Translations under genes and position numbers: made by a program
Assembly: GCF_040958095.1 (NCBI RefSeq)
Contig: NC_091160.1
Location: forward strand, 39,884,730 to 39,948,729
Reading direction: 5' to 3'
DNA from: Procambarus clarkii
Taxonomy: Eukaryota > Arthropoda > Malacostraca > Decapoda > Cambaridae
Length of the DNA stretch: 64,000 nucleotides
Shown: positions 1 through 18,000 of the stretch, one piece after another
Layout: each line of letters opens with the position of its first letter
Numbering within the stretch: the first letter of the stretch is position 1
Notes under the pieces: generated by a model
Databases searched by the model: none
The model's input: only the letters and a program-made list of their open reading frames with translations
What the model was told of the DNA's origin: nothing

Positions 1-540
1 CCCCAGCCTCCCACAGTCACCCACCCCAGCCTCCCACAGTCACCCACCTCAGCCTCCCACAGTCACCCACCTCAGCCTCCCACAGTCACCCACCTCAGCC
101 TCCCACAGTCACCCACCTCAGCCTCCCACAGTCACCCACCCCAGCCTCCCACAGTCACCCACCTCAGCCTCCCACAGTCACCCACCTCAGTCTCCCACAG
201 TCACCCACCCCAGCCTCCCACAGTCACCCACCCCAGCCTCCCACAGTCACCCACCTCAGCCTCCCACAGTCACCCACCTCAGCCTCCCACAGTCACCCAC
301 CTCAGCCTCCCACAGTCACCCACCTCAGCCTCCCACAGTCACCCACCTCAGCCTCCCACAGTCACCCACCTCAGCCTCCCACAGTCACCCACCCCAGCCT
401 CCCATAGTCACCCACCTCAGCCTCCCACAGTCACCCACCTCAGCCTCCCACAGTCACCCACCTCAGCCTCCCACAGTCACCCACCTCAGCCTCCCACAGT
501 CACCCACCTCAGCCTCCCACAGTCACCCACCCCAGCCACC
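1..540. repeat. 23-bp minisatellite, about 23 copies
   Basis: A C-rich unit of 23 bp (core cctcccacagtcacccac) repeats almost perfectly from the window edge to about 540. The main variation is ccc versus ctc at the unit start. It probably continues to the left of the window. No coding role is seen. Confidence 0.95.
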
Positions 541-624
541 TGCAGGGGACGAAGGAAGTCCACAATATCATTAAGAAAAAACAACTCACTCAGGAGACGG
601 CCACCTGCCTACTTAGCTTAATAG

Positions 625-1056
625 ACGACTACCGTGTTCATTGTACACCTGATGGACGACTACCGTGTTCATTGTACACCTGATGGACGACTACCGTGTT
701 CATTGTACACCTGATGGACGACTACCGTGTTCATTGTACACCTGATGGACGACTACCGTGTTCATTGTACACCTGATGGACGACTACCGTGTTCATTGTA
801 CACCTGATGGATGACTACCGTGTTCATTGTACACCTGATGGACGACTACCGTGTTCATTGTACACCTGATGGACGACTACCGTGTTCATTGTACACCTGA
901 TGGACGACTACCGTGTTCATTGTACACCTGATGGACGACTACCGTGTTCATTGTACACCTGATGGACGACTACCGTGTTCATTGTACACCTGATGGACGA
1001 CTACCGTGTTCATTGTACACCTGATGGACGACTACCGTGTTCATTGTACACCTGAT
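625..1056. repeat. 31-bp minisatellite, about 14 copies
   Basis: The 31-bp unit contains gactaccgtgttcattgtac and is nearly invariant, with one cga to tga variant near 810. It is separated from the preceding array by about 85 bp of unique sequence. Confidence 0.95.
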
Positions 1057-1106
1057 GGACACTATTCACAGTACGGCCGGAGGAACTCAATCGTATCTCA
1101 GAAACA

Positions 1107-1412
1107 TGTAACTACGACATCCGAAGTGGCTTAACTGACTACGACATCCGAAGTGGCTTAACTGACTACGACATCCGAAGTGGCTTAACTGACTACGACA
1201 TCCGAAGTGGCTTAACTGACTACGACATCCGAAGTGGCTTAACTGACTACGACATCCGAAGTGGCTTAACTGACTACGACATCCCAAGCGGCTTAACTGA
1301 CTACGACATCCGAAGTGGCTTAACTGACTACGACATCCGAAGTGGCTTTACTGACTACGACATCCGAAGTGGCTTAACTAACTACGACATCCGAAGTGGC
1401 TTAAGTAAATAC
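1107..1412. repeat. 27-bp minisatellite, about 11 copies
   Basis: The 27-bp unit contains gacatccgaagtggcttaac. Because 27 is a multiple of three, the array gives open frames on both strands; these are treated as by-products. It begins about 50 bp after the 31-bp array. Confidence 0.93.
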
Positions 1413-1617
1413 CACTTCTCAGTAGCTAATTACCTCACCGTGAATGAGTTGTGAGGGCCGCTATTGCGTGCTATGGTGCTCCTCGCTGCTGTTATGGTGG
1501 TCGTTATATTGACCCGTTTATATATACCGGCCTGAGCTAGGGGCTCCTCCCCTTAGAAAGGGGAGGAGCCTTCCTATAGGGGAAAGAGATATCTCACGCA
1601 TGAGATACTACTTAAGA

Positions 1618-1618
<1 letters not shown>

Positions 1619-1685
<67 letters not shown>
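1619..1685. repeat. (TA)n microsatellite
   Basis: Uninterrupted TA repeat. It marks the 3' boundary of the minus-strand Penelope-like remnant that follows. Confidence 0.97.
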
Positions 1686-5245
<3,560 letters not shown>

Positions 5246-5249
5246 TGTA

Positions 5250-6010
5250 TTTATTATTGCATAATGCTTGAATGTGTTACTGCTGTTCATCATTGCCATT
5301 CTCTTAACTTTTTCTTCATACTCTTGGATCATCTTGATTCTTGTCTTTATTTGTTTCAATGTTATCTGACATACAACATCGACAAGAGTTTTTCCCCGAG
5401 GCTCTCTTCGCTATCTCATCAACTGCCTCATTCAACAGTATGCCCGCATGAGAAGGGATCCACATGAATCTTACTTTGAGCTTATAGCCAGCTGTTTAGT
5501 CAGAGCTGTGTTGTTTTTGTATTAAGGCAGGTATTATCTCCCCGTAATTCCATGTATGACTAACTATCCTGTGAGATGAGAATAATAGTTGAACCTATAG
5601 CTAGTTCTTGAACTACACTGTGTAATATCTCATATAGAATAGGGTAGCAGCATATTGCTGTGTATACCTAATTTTGCTCAATAAAAAAAAACTTTATACC
5701 CATTTTTTTCTATTGTCTTAACATTCTCTCTACACTCGATCACAATATTCTGGTATACTGGTCGTCTGCTAATTAAAGACTCGAACGCTCCTCTACTCTC
5801 TATAAAGAAACAGGCATTTTTACAACATTGGACTACTTCCTGTAATCCTGCTAATACACCTTGGAGTTCAGCCTGCGTTGAAGAGATATTGTCAGTTAAG
5901 CGGCGTCCAATAACAGTATCTACAGTGCCGATGTCAGTGTACTCCCTGATCAAGACTCCACATCCTGCCTTCCCATCCCTAGCTACTGACCCATATGTAA
6001 TATACATCAC
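5250..6010 (-). mobile_element. non-LTR retroelement fragment with RNase H domain
   Basis: Minus-strand remnant. At 5678-6010 a 110-codon frame reads like an RNase H domain: [16 protein letters not shown] near its start and [15 protein letters not shown] in the middle, the usual positions of the first catalytic Asp and Glu. Further left (5390-5490) the minus strand encodes WIPSHAGI, the late RNase H motif, but the two pieces are separated by about 190 bp resembling this family's 3' region (also at 34790-34990). The copy is rearranged and dead. Related fragments lie at 26029-26440, 28690-29340, 29740-30230 and 33650-35540. Confidence 0.75.
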
Positions 6011-6038
6011 ACTTCCTGGGGATGTGTGTGTACAAATT

Positions 6039-7000
<962 letters not shown>

Positions 7001-7616
7001 CAGCTGTCGGACTTTGGTGGGCGGCCAGCTGCTTCAGGGCAATCGTGCTGTGGTCAAGTTCCACCACCAGGCTGCCTTTCAGGCGTTTCTTGGACGGTGT
7101 GAAAGCGTGTTTACCCTCTCCCTGATACTACCTGTTCTGTTAAAATAGTGAATCTTAGTGTCGCCGTGGCGACACTAAGAATCATATGTGGTGGTGTATG
7201 GTGCCCATTACGAACCTTACCTCCTGTGGAGGTTAGTTCAAGTATAAAATGTTGGTGGACACAGTGGAGAATTTCTGATAGGAAAATATCTACAGCTGAT
7301 TTCAGTGAGGCCGCGAGTTACCAGTAATACTCCGCCCAGCAAAGTAGTACCTTCTCAGCTGGAGATTGTCAGGAATAATGTGAACTGGAATAGCCTAACT
7401 ATGTGAGGGGAAAATGGACTCAATCTAAAAGCATGCATGGGGAATATGGTAAATAAAGTCAATAAAGGGTTTGATTGCAAATGTAAAGCATAGAGTATTA
7501 AGGGGCGATGGCGCAAGAGAGGTGGACGCCATCTTGACTTGAGGGGAGGTGTATCGCTGCCGACCCGGTCCTGCTATTTGAGTGGTTTTCTCCGGCCGTA
7601 CAGTCAGATAAGCCTA

Positions 7617-7866
7617 TCTTGAGGTTATCTTGAGATGATTTCGGGGCTTTTTAGTGTCCCCGCGGCCCGGTCCTCAACCAGGCCTCCACCCCCAGGAGGC
7701 AGCCCGTGACAGCTGACTAACACCCAGGTACCTATTTTACTGGTAGGTAACAGGGGCATAGGGTGAAAGAAACTCTGCCCATTGTTTCTCGCCGGCGCCT
7801 GGGATCGAACCCAGGACCACAGGATTACAAGTCCAGCGTGCTGTCCGCTCGGCCGACCGGCTCCCT
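7617..7866 (-). repeat. SINE-1, tRNA-headed (type II, Ser/Leu-like head)
   Basis: Minus-strand SINE. The head carries an A-box-like cggccgagcggacagc and a B-box ggttcgatccc, followed by a body containing ttacctagcagtaaa-type sequence and ending cctcaagataa. Other copies: 52622-52885, 54532-54786, 55240-55487 and 61650-61830. Confidence 0.85.
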
Positions 7867-8411
7867 ACCTTTGTATCTAAACAGGGATGCAATATATTGT
7901 AAAGTAGTTATGCAGACTTTGGAGGTGTTCTTTAAGAGAGAGTCCAGGTTTCCTAGAGGTGTAAATATATGTCATCGGTGGATAGCTGTGGTGGCTGTGT
8001 GCACTGTTCCAGGTTTGGGACGGAGAGCCTTAGGGTATCTAGAGCCCGCTTGGAGGGTTATATCACGTCATAATGACCTTGTGTTGTAAGGAACAACATT
8101 TCATATGTGTAATATCGTGTGATTTATACATATAACTTTGTGTCCTTGTACTAGGCTGTTTACCTTACTCCTTGATTTGCCCTAGGCTCAAGTACAATCA
8201 TCTATTCCCCTAGACAACATTTAAAGGTCCACCATCACTAAATTCTTAACAGGCCTCTGAGACACAGCTATGACAAAAGTTTTTGACACACACACACCCC
8301 ATGACATAACACCCCCCTTCGAATTTAAGGACAATCTTTTAACCTGTTTTGAACGGTTTGGGACTGTGTTAAGTTCGATGGAACAAGGTCCTTGCCGGGC
8401 ACTGTGTTGGT

Positions 8412-8996
8412 ATGCTTGACGGCCCCCGCATCCTGATGTTGAAGTGTAGTGTACGGTCGTCAGTGTCTGTGTTGGGTTACACGCCCCGCTGTCTCTATCG
8501 GGGGCAACCACGCACCTGTTATAGGTGCGGTCACGAGGGTCATCTGGCTGCAGTGCACGAAAGAGGAGCGACTGGTAGGGTGCATATTTTTCGTGCGGAG
8601 GATTTTCCGCCCCTGTTGCATTCAGGCGGTTCTGAGGACGGTGTGGGTTCTGTACCAGAGGCGCCTAATTGCCTGTCAGCTGTTCTGCCTGTCGTGGCGG
8701 GTTCTACGGCTTGTGTGACTGTGAAGGTGGGGGGGAGTATGGTGCTCCGGACTCCGCCACCGTCGGTGGCGGAGCAGAGGGGCTCCAGTTACTTTCCTGT
8801 GCCCCCCCCCCCCCCCGAACCTCCCTGCGATCCCTGCGATGGGGGGTTGCCCCCTGGTGATCGGGACCTCGTCGTGGTGCTAAAGAAGGATGTGCGCTGG
8901 GGGGCTTCAGCTCCTGTGCCCAGTGGTGGGGACAATGCCACGCTTGCGTCCCCTGCGGTTCCCCCTACTTCGTTGCCCCAATCTGGGGGAGCCTAG
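8412..8996 (+). pseudogene. gag-like (ORF1) retroelement remnant with zinc knuckle
   Basis: A 194-codon open frame with CYRCGHEGHLAAV, a CCHC-type knuckle in which the last cysteine reads as valine, followed by RAEDFPPL. The rest is proline-rich low complexity. The layout fits the ORF1/gag protein of a non-LTR or LTR element. No RT lies alongside, so this is taken as an isolated decaying fragment. A host gene is possible but less likely because the knuckle is damaged. Confidence 0.5.
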
Positions 8997-9799
8997 TCCA
9001 GACTGCCGGGGCCATGACCCGTGGGGGGTCGGGTATTGGGCTTTTCTCGGAATGCCCAGATGCTTTCGGTCCCATGGTGCTCTTCCACTATCTGGGTGAC
9101 GAGGGTGAAGGAGTTTGTTTATGGGGTGCCGGATAGGATGCCTCCGCAAACGGCGCCGCCTGGTGGCCGGGTGCCCTTTGCCCACATTCTGCTGTGGGAA
9201 GCATATTGCTTGCGCTTTCCAATGCGGGAGTTCCCTGGTAAATATTAGTCGATGTCATGGACACAAAGTGCTGCCCTCCGGTGCGACATGTCTCCCTCTC
9301 CCGTCCGCCTTTGTTTTCGTCGCCGCTCCTCTGTCTACGGCTGCTAGTGACTTTTGACCCTTCTCATTCTTCACATACACGTGTCACCTAACATCTGTCC
9401 TGGTGCAGTCATTATGAGGATACGCCCTTCATGCAAACTGCACCTACTATCAAGAAGAAGAAAACCAGGAGAAGGGAATCGATGGATATCACCCACACTA
9501 TACTTCCCAGGATTGGCAAAGCACCTTCAACAGAATATGAGAAGTATTGTAATGACTCCAAGAAACCTATAGAGACCACCTGCCATGACCGACTTTCCCC
9601 ACAAAGACCACCTATGCTAGCATGGAAAATAGAAAAATCCATTAAGGAATACCTAGTTAAAGCAGCCTTTACACACGACTCTTCCAACGACGCTACGACC
9701 TGTTGAGGATCGTAGATTATAGATCGACGATTATAAATTATCGTAGATACATTTTTAATAAATTTAGGGGATTGCTGAGTCCCCCTAACCCTTAAACTG

Positions 9800-11340
9800 C
9801 GCATGGCGTATATATACGACAGGACCTAATGGTACCTTAAGTTAATTTTTTTTAAACTTGTTCTAACACTTTCCAATTTTTTGTGCATTATCTACTAAGC
9901 AAACACTACAACTTTGTCTAAATAATCACCAACATAACTCGAAAAACAAAAAAATCTAAATTATTATAAAATATATTATTAATAATTTCAGATTTTCAGA
10001 TCAGCTGCAGAAATATTAAATATCGCCAATTGTTCATTTTGTGTTATTATGCTATTAGAATAGTATATAATTTTCATTTTAATAGATTTAAAATAGATTT
10101 TCAGTTTAGTTTACTGTAAAAAAAATCAATATGGCATTTGAAATATGCACCAAATTCAGAAAACAAAATTTATAACTCAAAACGTTTAGAGTTTATGAAA
10201 AATCCATTCTAATAGGATTGTAGAACAGATAGCGGCGCACACTATATGGAAAAATGGTGATAATCGGTCAGAAACTGGATTTTTTTAAGCTGACTCAATG
10301 TTGAAACTCAACTTTTAGAGATAATTGAAGTTGAAGTTATCGACAATGTATAAGGTAGTTCTAATTAATTTACTTGTATGTTTTAATAAACATAATTTGG
10401 CATTCGTACTCGAATATGTGAAAGTTGTAGGTCAATATGTGTTGAAATAAAGTCAAGAAAAAATAACCCCCAAACACAAAATATAGGGATAATTATAATG
10501 ATTTAGGGGATATATTTAGGGGTATACTTTTTATAAATCGAAAAGCCCTAATCAGGTCCATAATCATCAAAACAATTTAAAGAAACAAGGAAAATAGTTT
10601 GAAATCTGTGAAAAATGACCCAAAAAAATCAGTCCCAAGTTTTGCCAGTTATGACTGATTTATTGACCAATTTTATTTTATCTTCACATAGGGACGGGTA
10701 TGCATTCTCCAGGATATAGAGGTTACAACAAAATCAGAAAAATAATCTCCCTCCTCCCCCCAAAAAATTGAGGACATAGATGAAAGTCAGATAATACCAT
10801 TAGACAATGTATTTGTGTGATATATAACAAAATAGAGCATAATAACATACTTACTCATTATTATTTGTGTTATTATGTATTTCTCAGCAATGCAATAAAG
10901 GCACCAGCTGCATATCCACTTTGTGGACACTTCTTGTCACTATTCTTTGTGCATCGTACAGATGCCTGCATCTCTTTATTACTGCATTATCCCTCAGTCC
11001 CAGGTAATAGGAACTATTCTCCTATCAACAAAACGTTCTTCTTTAAAAAAAATTGTCTAAATTTCATTTATGAAAATATTGGGATGAGGTTTTCATGATA
11101 CTGAAGCCAATAAGTTGGAAAATTTTTAACATTTAATATTAATTTTCACATAATTCATATATATTTTCGCCCAGCCCTAGCTTATACTCTCATTTACAGC
11201 CCAGGCTGTAGCAGTGCAAGAGCTAAAGCAGAAGATATACAAGGAACTTTCATCTCTGTCAGTCGTTAAGGAGGCCCAATGCTAAACAGAATACAACATG
11301 TGTTGAAGTTTTATTGATTTATTATGGCTAAATTTTAAAC
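9800..11340. other. AT-rich stretch, no gene recognised
   Basis: About 1.5 kb of AT-rich sequence with no open frame of family character. I see no repeat shared with the rest of the window. It lies beyond the 3' end of AMT-A. Confidence 0.5.
11310..11323 (-). terminator. candidate polyadenylation signals of AMT-A
   Basis: Two AATAAA hexamers on the minus strand (11315-11310 and 11323-11318), about 275 bp beyond the proposed AMT-A stop at 11596. These are the first canonical signals I see downstream. Confidence 0.35.
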
Positions 11341-11374
11341 AAAAAGTTCTTGAAATATTAAAACTCTTTAACAG

Positions 11375-11480
11375 TGTACATCCCTGTCTCACCCTACACA
11401 TCCCTGTCTCACCCTACACATCCCTGTCTCACCCTACACATCACTGTCCCACACCACACATCACTGTCCCACAGTACACA
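11375..11480. repeat. 20-bp minisatellite, about 5 copies
   Basis: Unit acacatccctgtctcaccct with drift toward the right end. It lies in the predicted 3' untranslated region or downstream flank of AMT-A. Confidence 0.85.
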
Positions 11481-11595
11481 TAGTAATAAACTAAATTCTA
11501 AACACAAAGTATTTATCATATTAATTATAATTTATACGGTAATGATAATCGTATAAATTAATTACAAATTATGAACATGGCAGGTCATTGGAGGG

Positions 11596-12005
11596 TCAGT
11601 GATCGTAGGCTGCTTCTGGAAATGGGAGATCGTAGGCTGCTGCTGGAGGTGGGAGATCGTAGGCTGCTTCTGGAAATGGGAGATCGTAGGCTGCTGCTGG
11701 AGGTGGGAGGTCGTAGGCAACTTCTTGATTGCATTCCCAAACTTCTTGATTGCATTCCCAAACTTCTTGATTGCATTCCCAAACTTCTTGATTGCATTCC
11801 CAAACTTCTTGATTGCATTCACAAACTTCTTGATTGCATTCACAAACTTCTTGATTGCATTCACAAACTTCTTGATTGCATTCACAAACTTCGGGGATGC
11901 ATCCATTAACTTCCGGGTTGCATCCACTAACTTCCAGGTTGCATTCACTTACTTCCGGGTTGCATTCACTAACTTCCGGGTTCGAAGGTTGAAGATCCAG
12001 GAAAT
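11596..12005 (-). CDS. AMT-A exon 10: coding minisatellite tail
   Basis: The acceptor cattgctttccag precedes 12005. Joined in phase 1 to exon 9, the frame stays open for 137 codons to TGA at 11598-11596. It encodes about 13 heptads of pattern C-N-x-E-V-x-x: degenerate first (NPEVSEC), then four EVCECNQ and four EVWECNQ. Four nonapeptides of [18 protein letters not shown] type follow, and the frame ends AYDH. The 21-bp and 27-bp units keep other frames open too, so frame choice rests on the splice join and the immediate stop. AMT-B and AMT-C have no such exon. It would form the cytoplasmic C-terminus. Without this splice, exon 9 reads GEGN and stops. Confidence 0.55.
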
Positions 12006-15000
12006 CTGGAAAGCAATGGGATCATTAAGTGAATGATGGATATATATATCAATAATTAAATTGCGTGTGTGTGCAAACGAATAAAGAAAAAGAATGTTGG
12101 AAAAGTTTGTCAAATGCTCAGTTACCTTCACCGTCATTGTGGGGGTTGAAGTGACTAGCTTCAGGGAGGCCGGGGTACATGGCCGAACAACATACTGAAC
12201 ACGATGAACGATTCGCACACTTTTGACCATCTTTGGGTGGAATTGGGTCCTGGAAATTGGTACAACCACATTTCTCTGGGGCATACATGTTGGCTAGAAG
12301 ATCTGGAAAAATAATGGATCATTATAGAAGATTGAGGGATAGATATTATTTTACACACACACATACTAGATGGGGTCTACGACGATGACCAGGTTGACTT
12401 GGTGGCCAGGTCTCTCCCTAACCCCTATCCCATGCCCCCTTTTTCACTTACATAAATTTTTACCATTCTTGTAACTATTTTCAATATGCACTGTCGTAAT
12501 AATTATAAACATCTTCACACCATCTCCATTCCAACTGTACACCCTCCCTCTTTTTCACACATCCATACATTAAAACATTGGTTGTAACCATGATGTATAT
12601 GTACTTCCGCCTACAGTTTAGACCTATTGTCTTGTGTATGACCCTCTGTCCTGCGTGACAGAGGATACCAGCATTATCCTCACTTCAGTAAGACTTAATA
12701 GAAATCCTCAGATAAGGAAAAATTGTAATTAATTTTGTCAATAAAGATGTTAATAATAATAAATCCCTCCCTCAATCTATGCACACCCTGCCCATCACCC
12801 CCTTACATTCCCTACCTATCTATTCCTCATACACACCCTCACTATCTCCCTCTATACCACCCTCGCAGTCTTCCCCCACATACACCCTCCCCATCACTCC
12901 TAGTACACCATCCTGGTCTCCAACACATACATCCACCGACTTTGTGAAGAGGGTGCATAGGGCCCATTATATATAGACAAACATCACACACACTAAACTT
13001 TAAAAGCAACTTGGTTGACATCTTACCTGAATTCCTCTTTTTCTCCTGTGCATTTATGGATCCATCGTACTGGCTCTCCAGCCAAGCGTCAGCTGGCTCC
13101 CCGTGCTTCAAGAGGTCCATTCCTGGCTTACAGAAATTGTTAGAGATATAAAACATGTACAATGTATAATGACTGCGTTCATAACACTGAAAACATAACA
13201 ATTATAATACAATTATCAATTATATAATACAAACGTGGAAACTTTATGTATTATCTTCACTTACCTGCAATTTCCATTTCTGGAGGCACCCTCAAGAGGC
13301 CGAGCAGCCTGAGGGAACCAAACATAACCAAACAAAGACCACCAGACCAGGCCACTATGGCCAGCGCACCCACTATGTTCCAGGCGAGGACCTCCGCGCT
13401 GCCCCCGTACACAATGCCACCATCCTGGAAGAGGGCCACAGCAACCAGCCCCCACAACCCACCTCCCATGTGCACAGCCACAGCATCAAGTGGGTCGTCA
13501 ACTGTGGAAGAAATATTAATTAACTTTACACTCACAACCTCAACAGTCCCAATATGCACGTACACTTCCCAATAATATAAAATTTTATAAATATTATTAT
13601 TTAAGTATATGCCATCTACAGAACATAACGTTAAAGTTAAAATATTTCAAACTCAAGTTAGATAAAGCCGGCTACTTGTTGCCTTCTTGAGACAAAGTTA
13701 AGAAAACTGAGCGGCGAGAGAATCAGTAACGTACCCTTCAACTTGGGCAGAAGGGTGTGGATGGCGAGGAACACTGATCCACCCACTGTACCAATGACAC
13801 TGGCACTCCACGGCCGCACAACGTTGCACCCGGCACTGATTGACACCTGTCATGGAAATATGTCCTTAAGCATTGGATAAACAAACTCACATACATATTG
13901 CAAGTAACGGTATTTTGATAAGAAATTAGTTATGTTATCATAATACTAAATTAAGTTTAAATTAAATGTCCATCCATGAAAATTAACAGCTAGCAGAGTC
14001 CATCACACTAGCACCAGATGGACTCCCGGCCACACAGTGCAGAGTGGTACTTACCATGCCAGCGAGAGAACCATTAAGGGCCATTAGGAAGGACCAGGTG
14101 GACTCCCTCCTAGAATGATTCATCAAGAGCACAGCGATGCCTCCTGAAGACGCCGAGATCACAGTGTTAAAGACAGCCTTGGCAATGGCTACAGCATCAC
14201 CCTCGTGGCTGATGGACGCTTGGAACCCTCCGTTGAAGGCCAGGAACCCGAAGAGCAGGATTAAGAATCCCTGAGCTGCGAGCTGGAAGTTCAAACACAA
14301 CTTTACACCTTCATCTTGACGTGTAATATTTGTATTAAACATGATATTCCACTAAAATTATATCTTGCTTCATGACTTCATATAATAACACATATTACTA
14401 ATGCTCTATGAACATACCGGCACAGAGTGTCCACGTATCTCCTTGCCCTTGGGTCCGAAGCGACCGATTCTGGGCCCAAGAATTACAGCCCCAACAAGAG
14501 CTGCCACGCCCCCTGTGAGGTGGACGACGCCGGAGCCACCGAAGTCCTGGTAGTGTTGAGTCTTGAGCCAGCCAATATCTGACCAGGTCCAGTGTGACAC
14601 CACAGGGTACACCACACCTGTACAAACACAAATATTATCATAACCAGGTACACCACAGCTGTACCAACACAAACATTGTCATATCCAGGTACACCATAGG
14701 GGCTGTCTTACATATGCCAGCTGTGCAAATGCTAGACAGTCTCCTCTCTTATGAATTTTGAGACACAGAAACAAAGAGATAAAGAGAATCGGATTCCTTC
14801 CACCCACCAGACAGCATGACGGAGCAGATGAGGTAGGCGTTGAAGGCACACCGCTCAGCCATCGACCCGGAGACTATGGTGGCAGCTGTGGCAGCGAACG
14901 CGAACTGGAACAACCAAAAGACCAGGCGCTCGTCCGCCAGCCCGTATGTCCAATCGCCCATGCCAGAGAAGCTGTTTCCTCTTCCAAATGCCAGCTGGAA

Positions 15001-18000
15001 CCCTACCAGCAAGTACGCTATGGCACTCGTCTGGAGAGAGCAATAAGGTAGATGTTTAGTACAGGAATAAGCACTAAAAGAAGTGATGGAGACAGTACTG
15101 GAAAGAAGTAATTAAGGCGGGCCAGGGAGGGATTAAAGAGGACGATATGGTAGTAGAATTTTTATAATTTCAAAATTATGCATAACACCTGCAGACTTGG
15201 GTTTGGAAAACCAAATATATATTTCTCAAGAAATGGGCGAGAACTTCACATATTAAAAACGAAGGCGGGTGTTTGATTACTTACCAATAATGTGTAAGTT
15301 CTTGAAAAGAATGTTGGCAGTGTTCTTGGACCTTACGTATCCTGCCTCAAGCAACGTGAACCCCGTCTGCAACACTGTTGGAAAAAATACAAATTGTATA
15401 TCAAATTCATTTAAAACATGTTAAAATTATTTCCAGAATAGAGAATACCTGTATTTTATTACTGAATAGATACTTGATTTCTATATATAACAGAATGTAT
15501 GTCGGTCTCCTAGTCCTTTAGCCGATAGTTTGATGCAAGTGATCTATCTCCTTTCTTAAAAATTGGTACCACATTAGCAACCTTCCATGACTCTGGGACT
15601 CTGCCTGACTCTATTGATTTATTAAATATGGTAGACAGTGCCTCCCAAAGCTCCTCTTTGCATTCTGGGGTGTGAGTTTTCAGTAACATATACAATGTAT
15701 AATGACTGCGTTCATAACACTGAAAAAATAACAATTATAATACAATTATCAATTATATAATACAAACGTGGAAACTTTATTTATTATCTTCACTTACCTG
15801 CAATTTCCATTTCTGGAGGCACCCTCAAGACGCCGAGCAGCCTGAGGGAACCAAACATAACCAAACAAAGACCACCAGACCAGGCCACTATGGCCAGCGC
15901 CCCCACTATGTTCCAGGCGAGGACCTCCGCGCTGCCCCCGTACACAATGCCACCATCCTGGAAGAGGGCCACAGCAACCAGCCCCCACAACCCACCTCCC
16001 ATGTGTACAGCCACAGCATCAAGTGGGTCGTCAACTGTGGAAGAAATATTAATTAACTTTACACTCAACCTCAACAGTCCCAATATGCATGTACACTTCC
16101 CAATGATGTAACAAGAGAATATTATTTAAGTATTTGCTTTACATCTTCAGAACATAACAGTGAAGTTAAAAGATTGCAAATTAAAGTTAGATAAAGCCGG
16201 CTACTTGTTGCCTTCTTGAGACAAAGAAGTTAAGAAAACTGAGCGGTGAGAGAAGCAGTGACGTACCCTTCAACTTGGGCAGAAGGGTGTGGATGGCGAG
16301 GAACACTGATCCACCCACTGTACCAATGACACAGGCACTCCACGGCTGGACAACGTTGCACCCGGCACTGATTGACACCTGTCATGGAAATATGTCCTTA
16401 AGCATTGGATAAACAAACTCACATACATATTGCAAGTAACGGTATTTTGATACGAAATTAGTTATGTTATCATAATACTAAATTAAGTTTAAATTAAATG
16501 TCCATCCATGAAAATTAACAGCTAGCAGAGTCCATCACACTAGCACCAGATGGACTCCCGGCCACACAGTGCAGAGTGGTACTTACCATGCCAGCGAGAG
16601 AACCATTAAGGGCCATTAGGAAGGACCAGAGGGACTCCCTCCTAGAATGATTCATCAAGAGCACAGCGATGCCTCCTGAAGACGCCGAGATCACAGTGTT
16701 AAAGACAGCCTTGGCAATGGCTACAGCATCAACCTCGTGGCTGATGGACGCTTGGAACCCTCCGTTGAAGGCCAGGAACCCGAAGAGCAGGATTAAGAAT
16801 CCCTGAGCTGCCAGCTGGAAGTTCAAACACAACTTTACACCTTCATCTTGACGTATAATATTTGTATTAAACATGATATTCCACTAAAATTATATCTTGC
16901 TTCATGACCTCATATAATAACACATATTACTAATGCTCTATGAACATACCGGCACAGAGTGTCCACGTATCTCCTTGCCCTTGGGTCCGAAGCGACCGAT
17001 TCTGGGCCCAAGAATTACAGCCCCGACAAGAGCTGCCACGCCCCCTGTGAGGTGGACGACGCCGGAGCCACCGAAGTCCTGGTAGTGTTGAGTCTTGAGC
17101 CAGCCAATATCTGACCAGGTCCAGTGTGACACCACAGGGTACACCACACCTGTACAAACACAAATATTATCATAACCAGGTACACCACAGCTGTACCAAC
17201 ACAAACATTGTCATATCCAGGTACACCATAGGGGCTGTCTTACATATGCCAGCTGTGCAAATACTAGACAGTCTCCTCTCTTATGAATTTTGAGACACAG
17301 AAACAAAGAGATAAAGAGAATCGGATTCCTTCCACCCACCAGACAGCATGACGGAGTAGATGAGGTAGGCGTTGAAGGCACACCGCTCAGCCATCGACCC
17401 GGAGACTATGGTGGCAGCTGTGGCAGCGAACGCGAACTGGAACAACCAAAAGACCAGGCGCTCGTCCGCCAGCCCGTATGTCCAATCGCCCCATACCAGA
17501 GAAGCTGTTTCCTCTTCCAAATGCCAGCTGGAACCCTACCAGCAAGTACGCTATGGCACTCGTCTGGAGAGAGCAATAAGGTAGATATTTAGTACAGGAA
17601 TAAGCACTAAAAGAAGTGATGGAGACAGTACTGGAAAGAAGTAATTAAGGCGGGCCAGGGAGGGATTAAAGAGGACGATATGGTAGAAGAATTTTTATAA
17701 TTTCAAAATTATGCATAACACCTGCAGACTTGGGTTTGGGAAACCAAATATATATTTCTCAAGAAATGGGCGAGAACTTCACATATTAAAAACGAAGGCG
17801 GGTGTTTGATTACTTACCAATAATGTGCAAGTTCTTGAAAAGAACGTTGGCAGTGTTCTTGGACCTTACGTATCCTGCCTCAAGCAACGTGAACCCCGTC
17901 TGCAACACTGTTGGAAAAAAAACAAATTGTATATCAAATTCATTTAAAGCATGTTAAAATTATTTCCAGAATAGATAATACCTGTATTTTATTACTTAAT

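Noticed and set aside
1-1412. CRISPR array
   Set aside because: Tandem units abut with no unique spacers, and the genome is eukaryotic.
11562-12036. Other long frames through the 21-bp array (for example the NAIKKF or LLDCI readings)
   Set aside because: They are by-products of a unit divisible by three. Only the splice-linked minus frame connects to AMT-A and stops immediately after the repeats.
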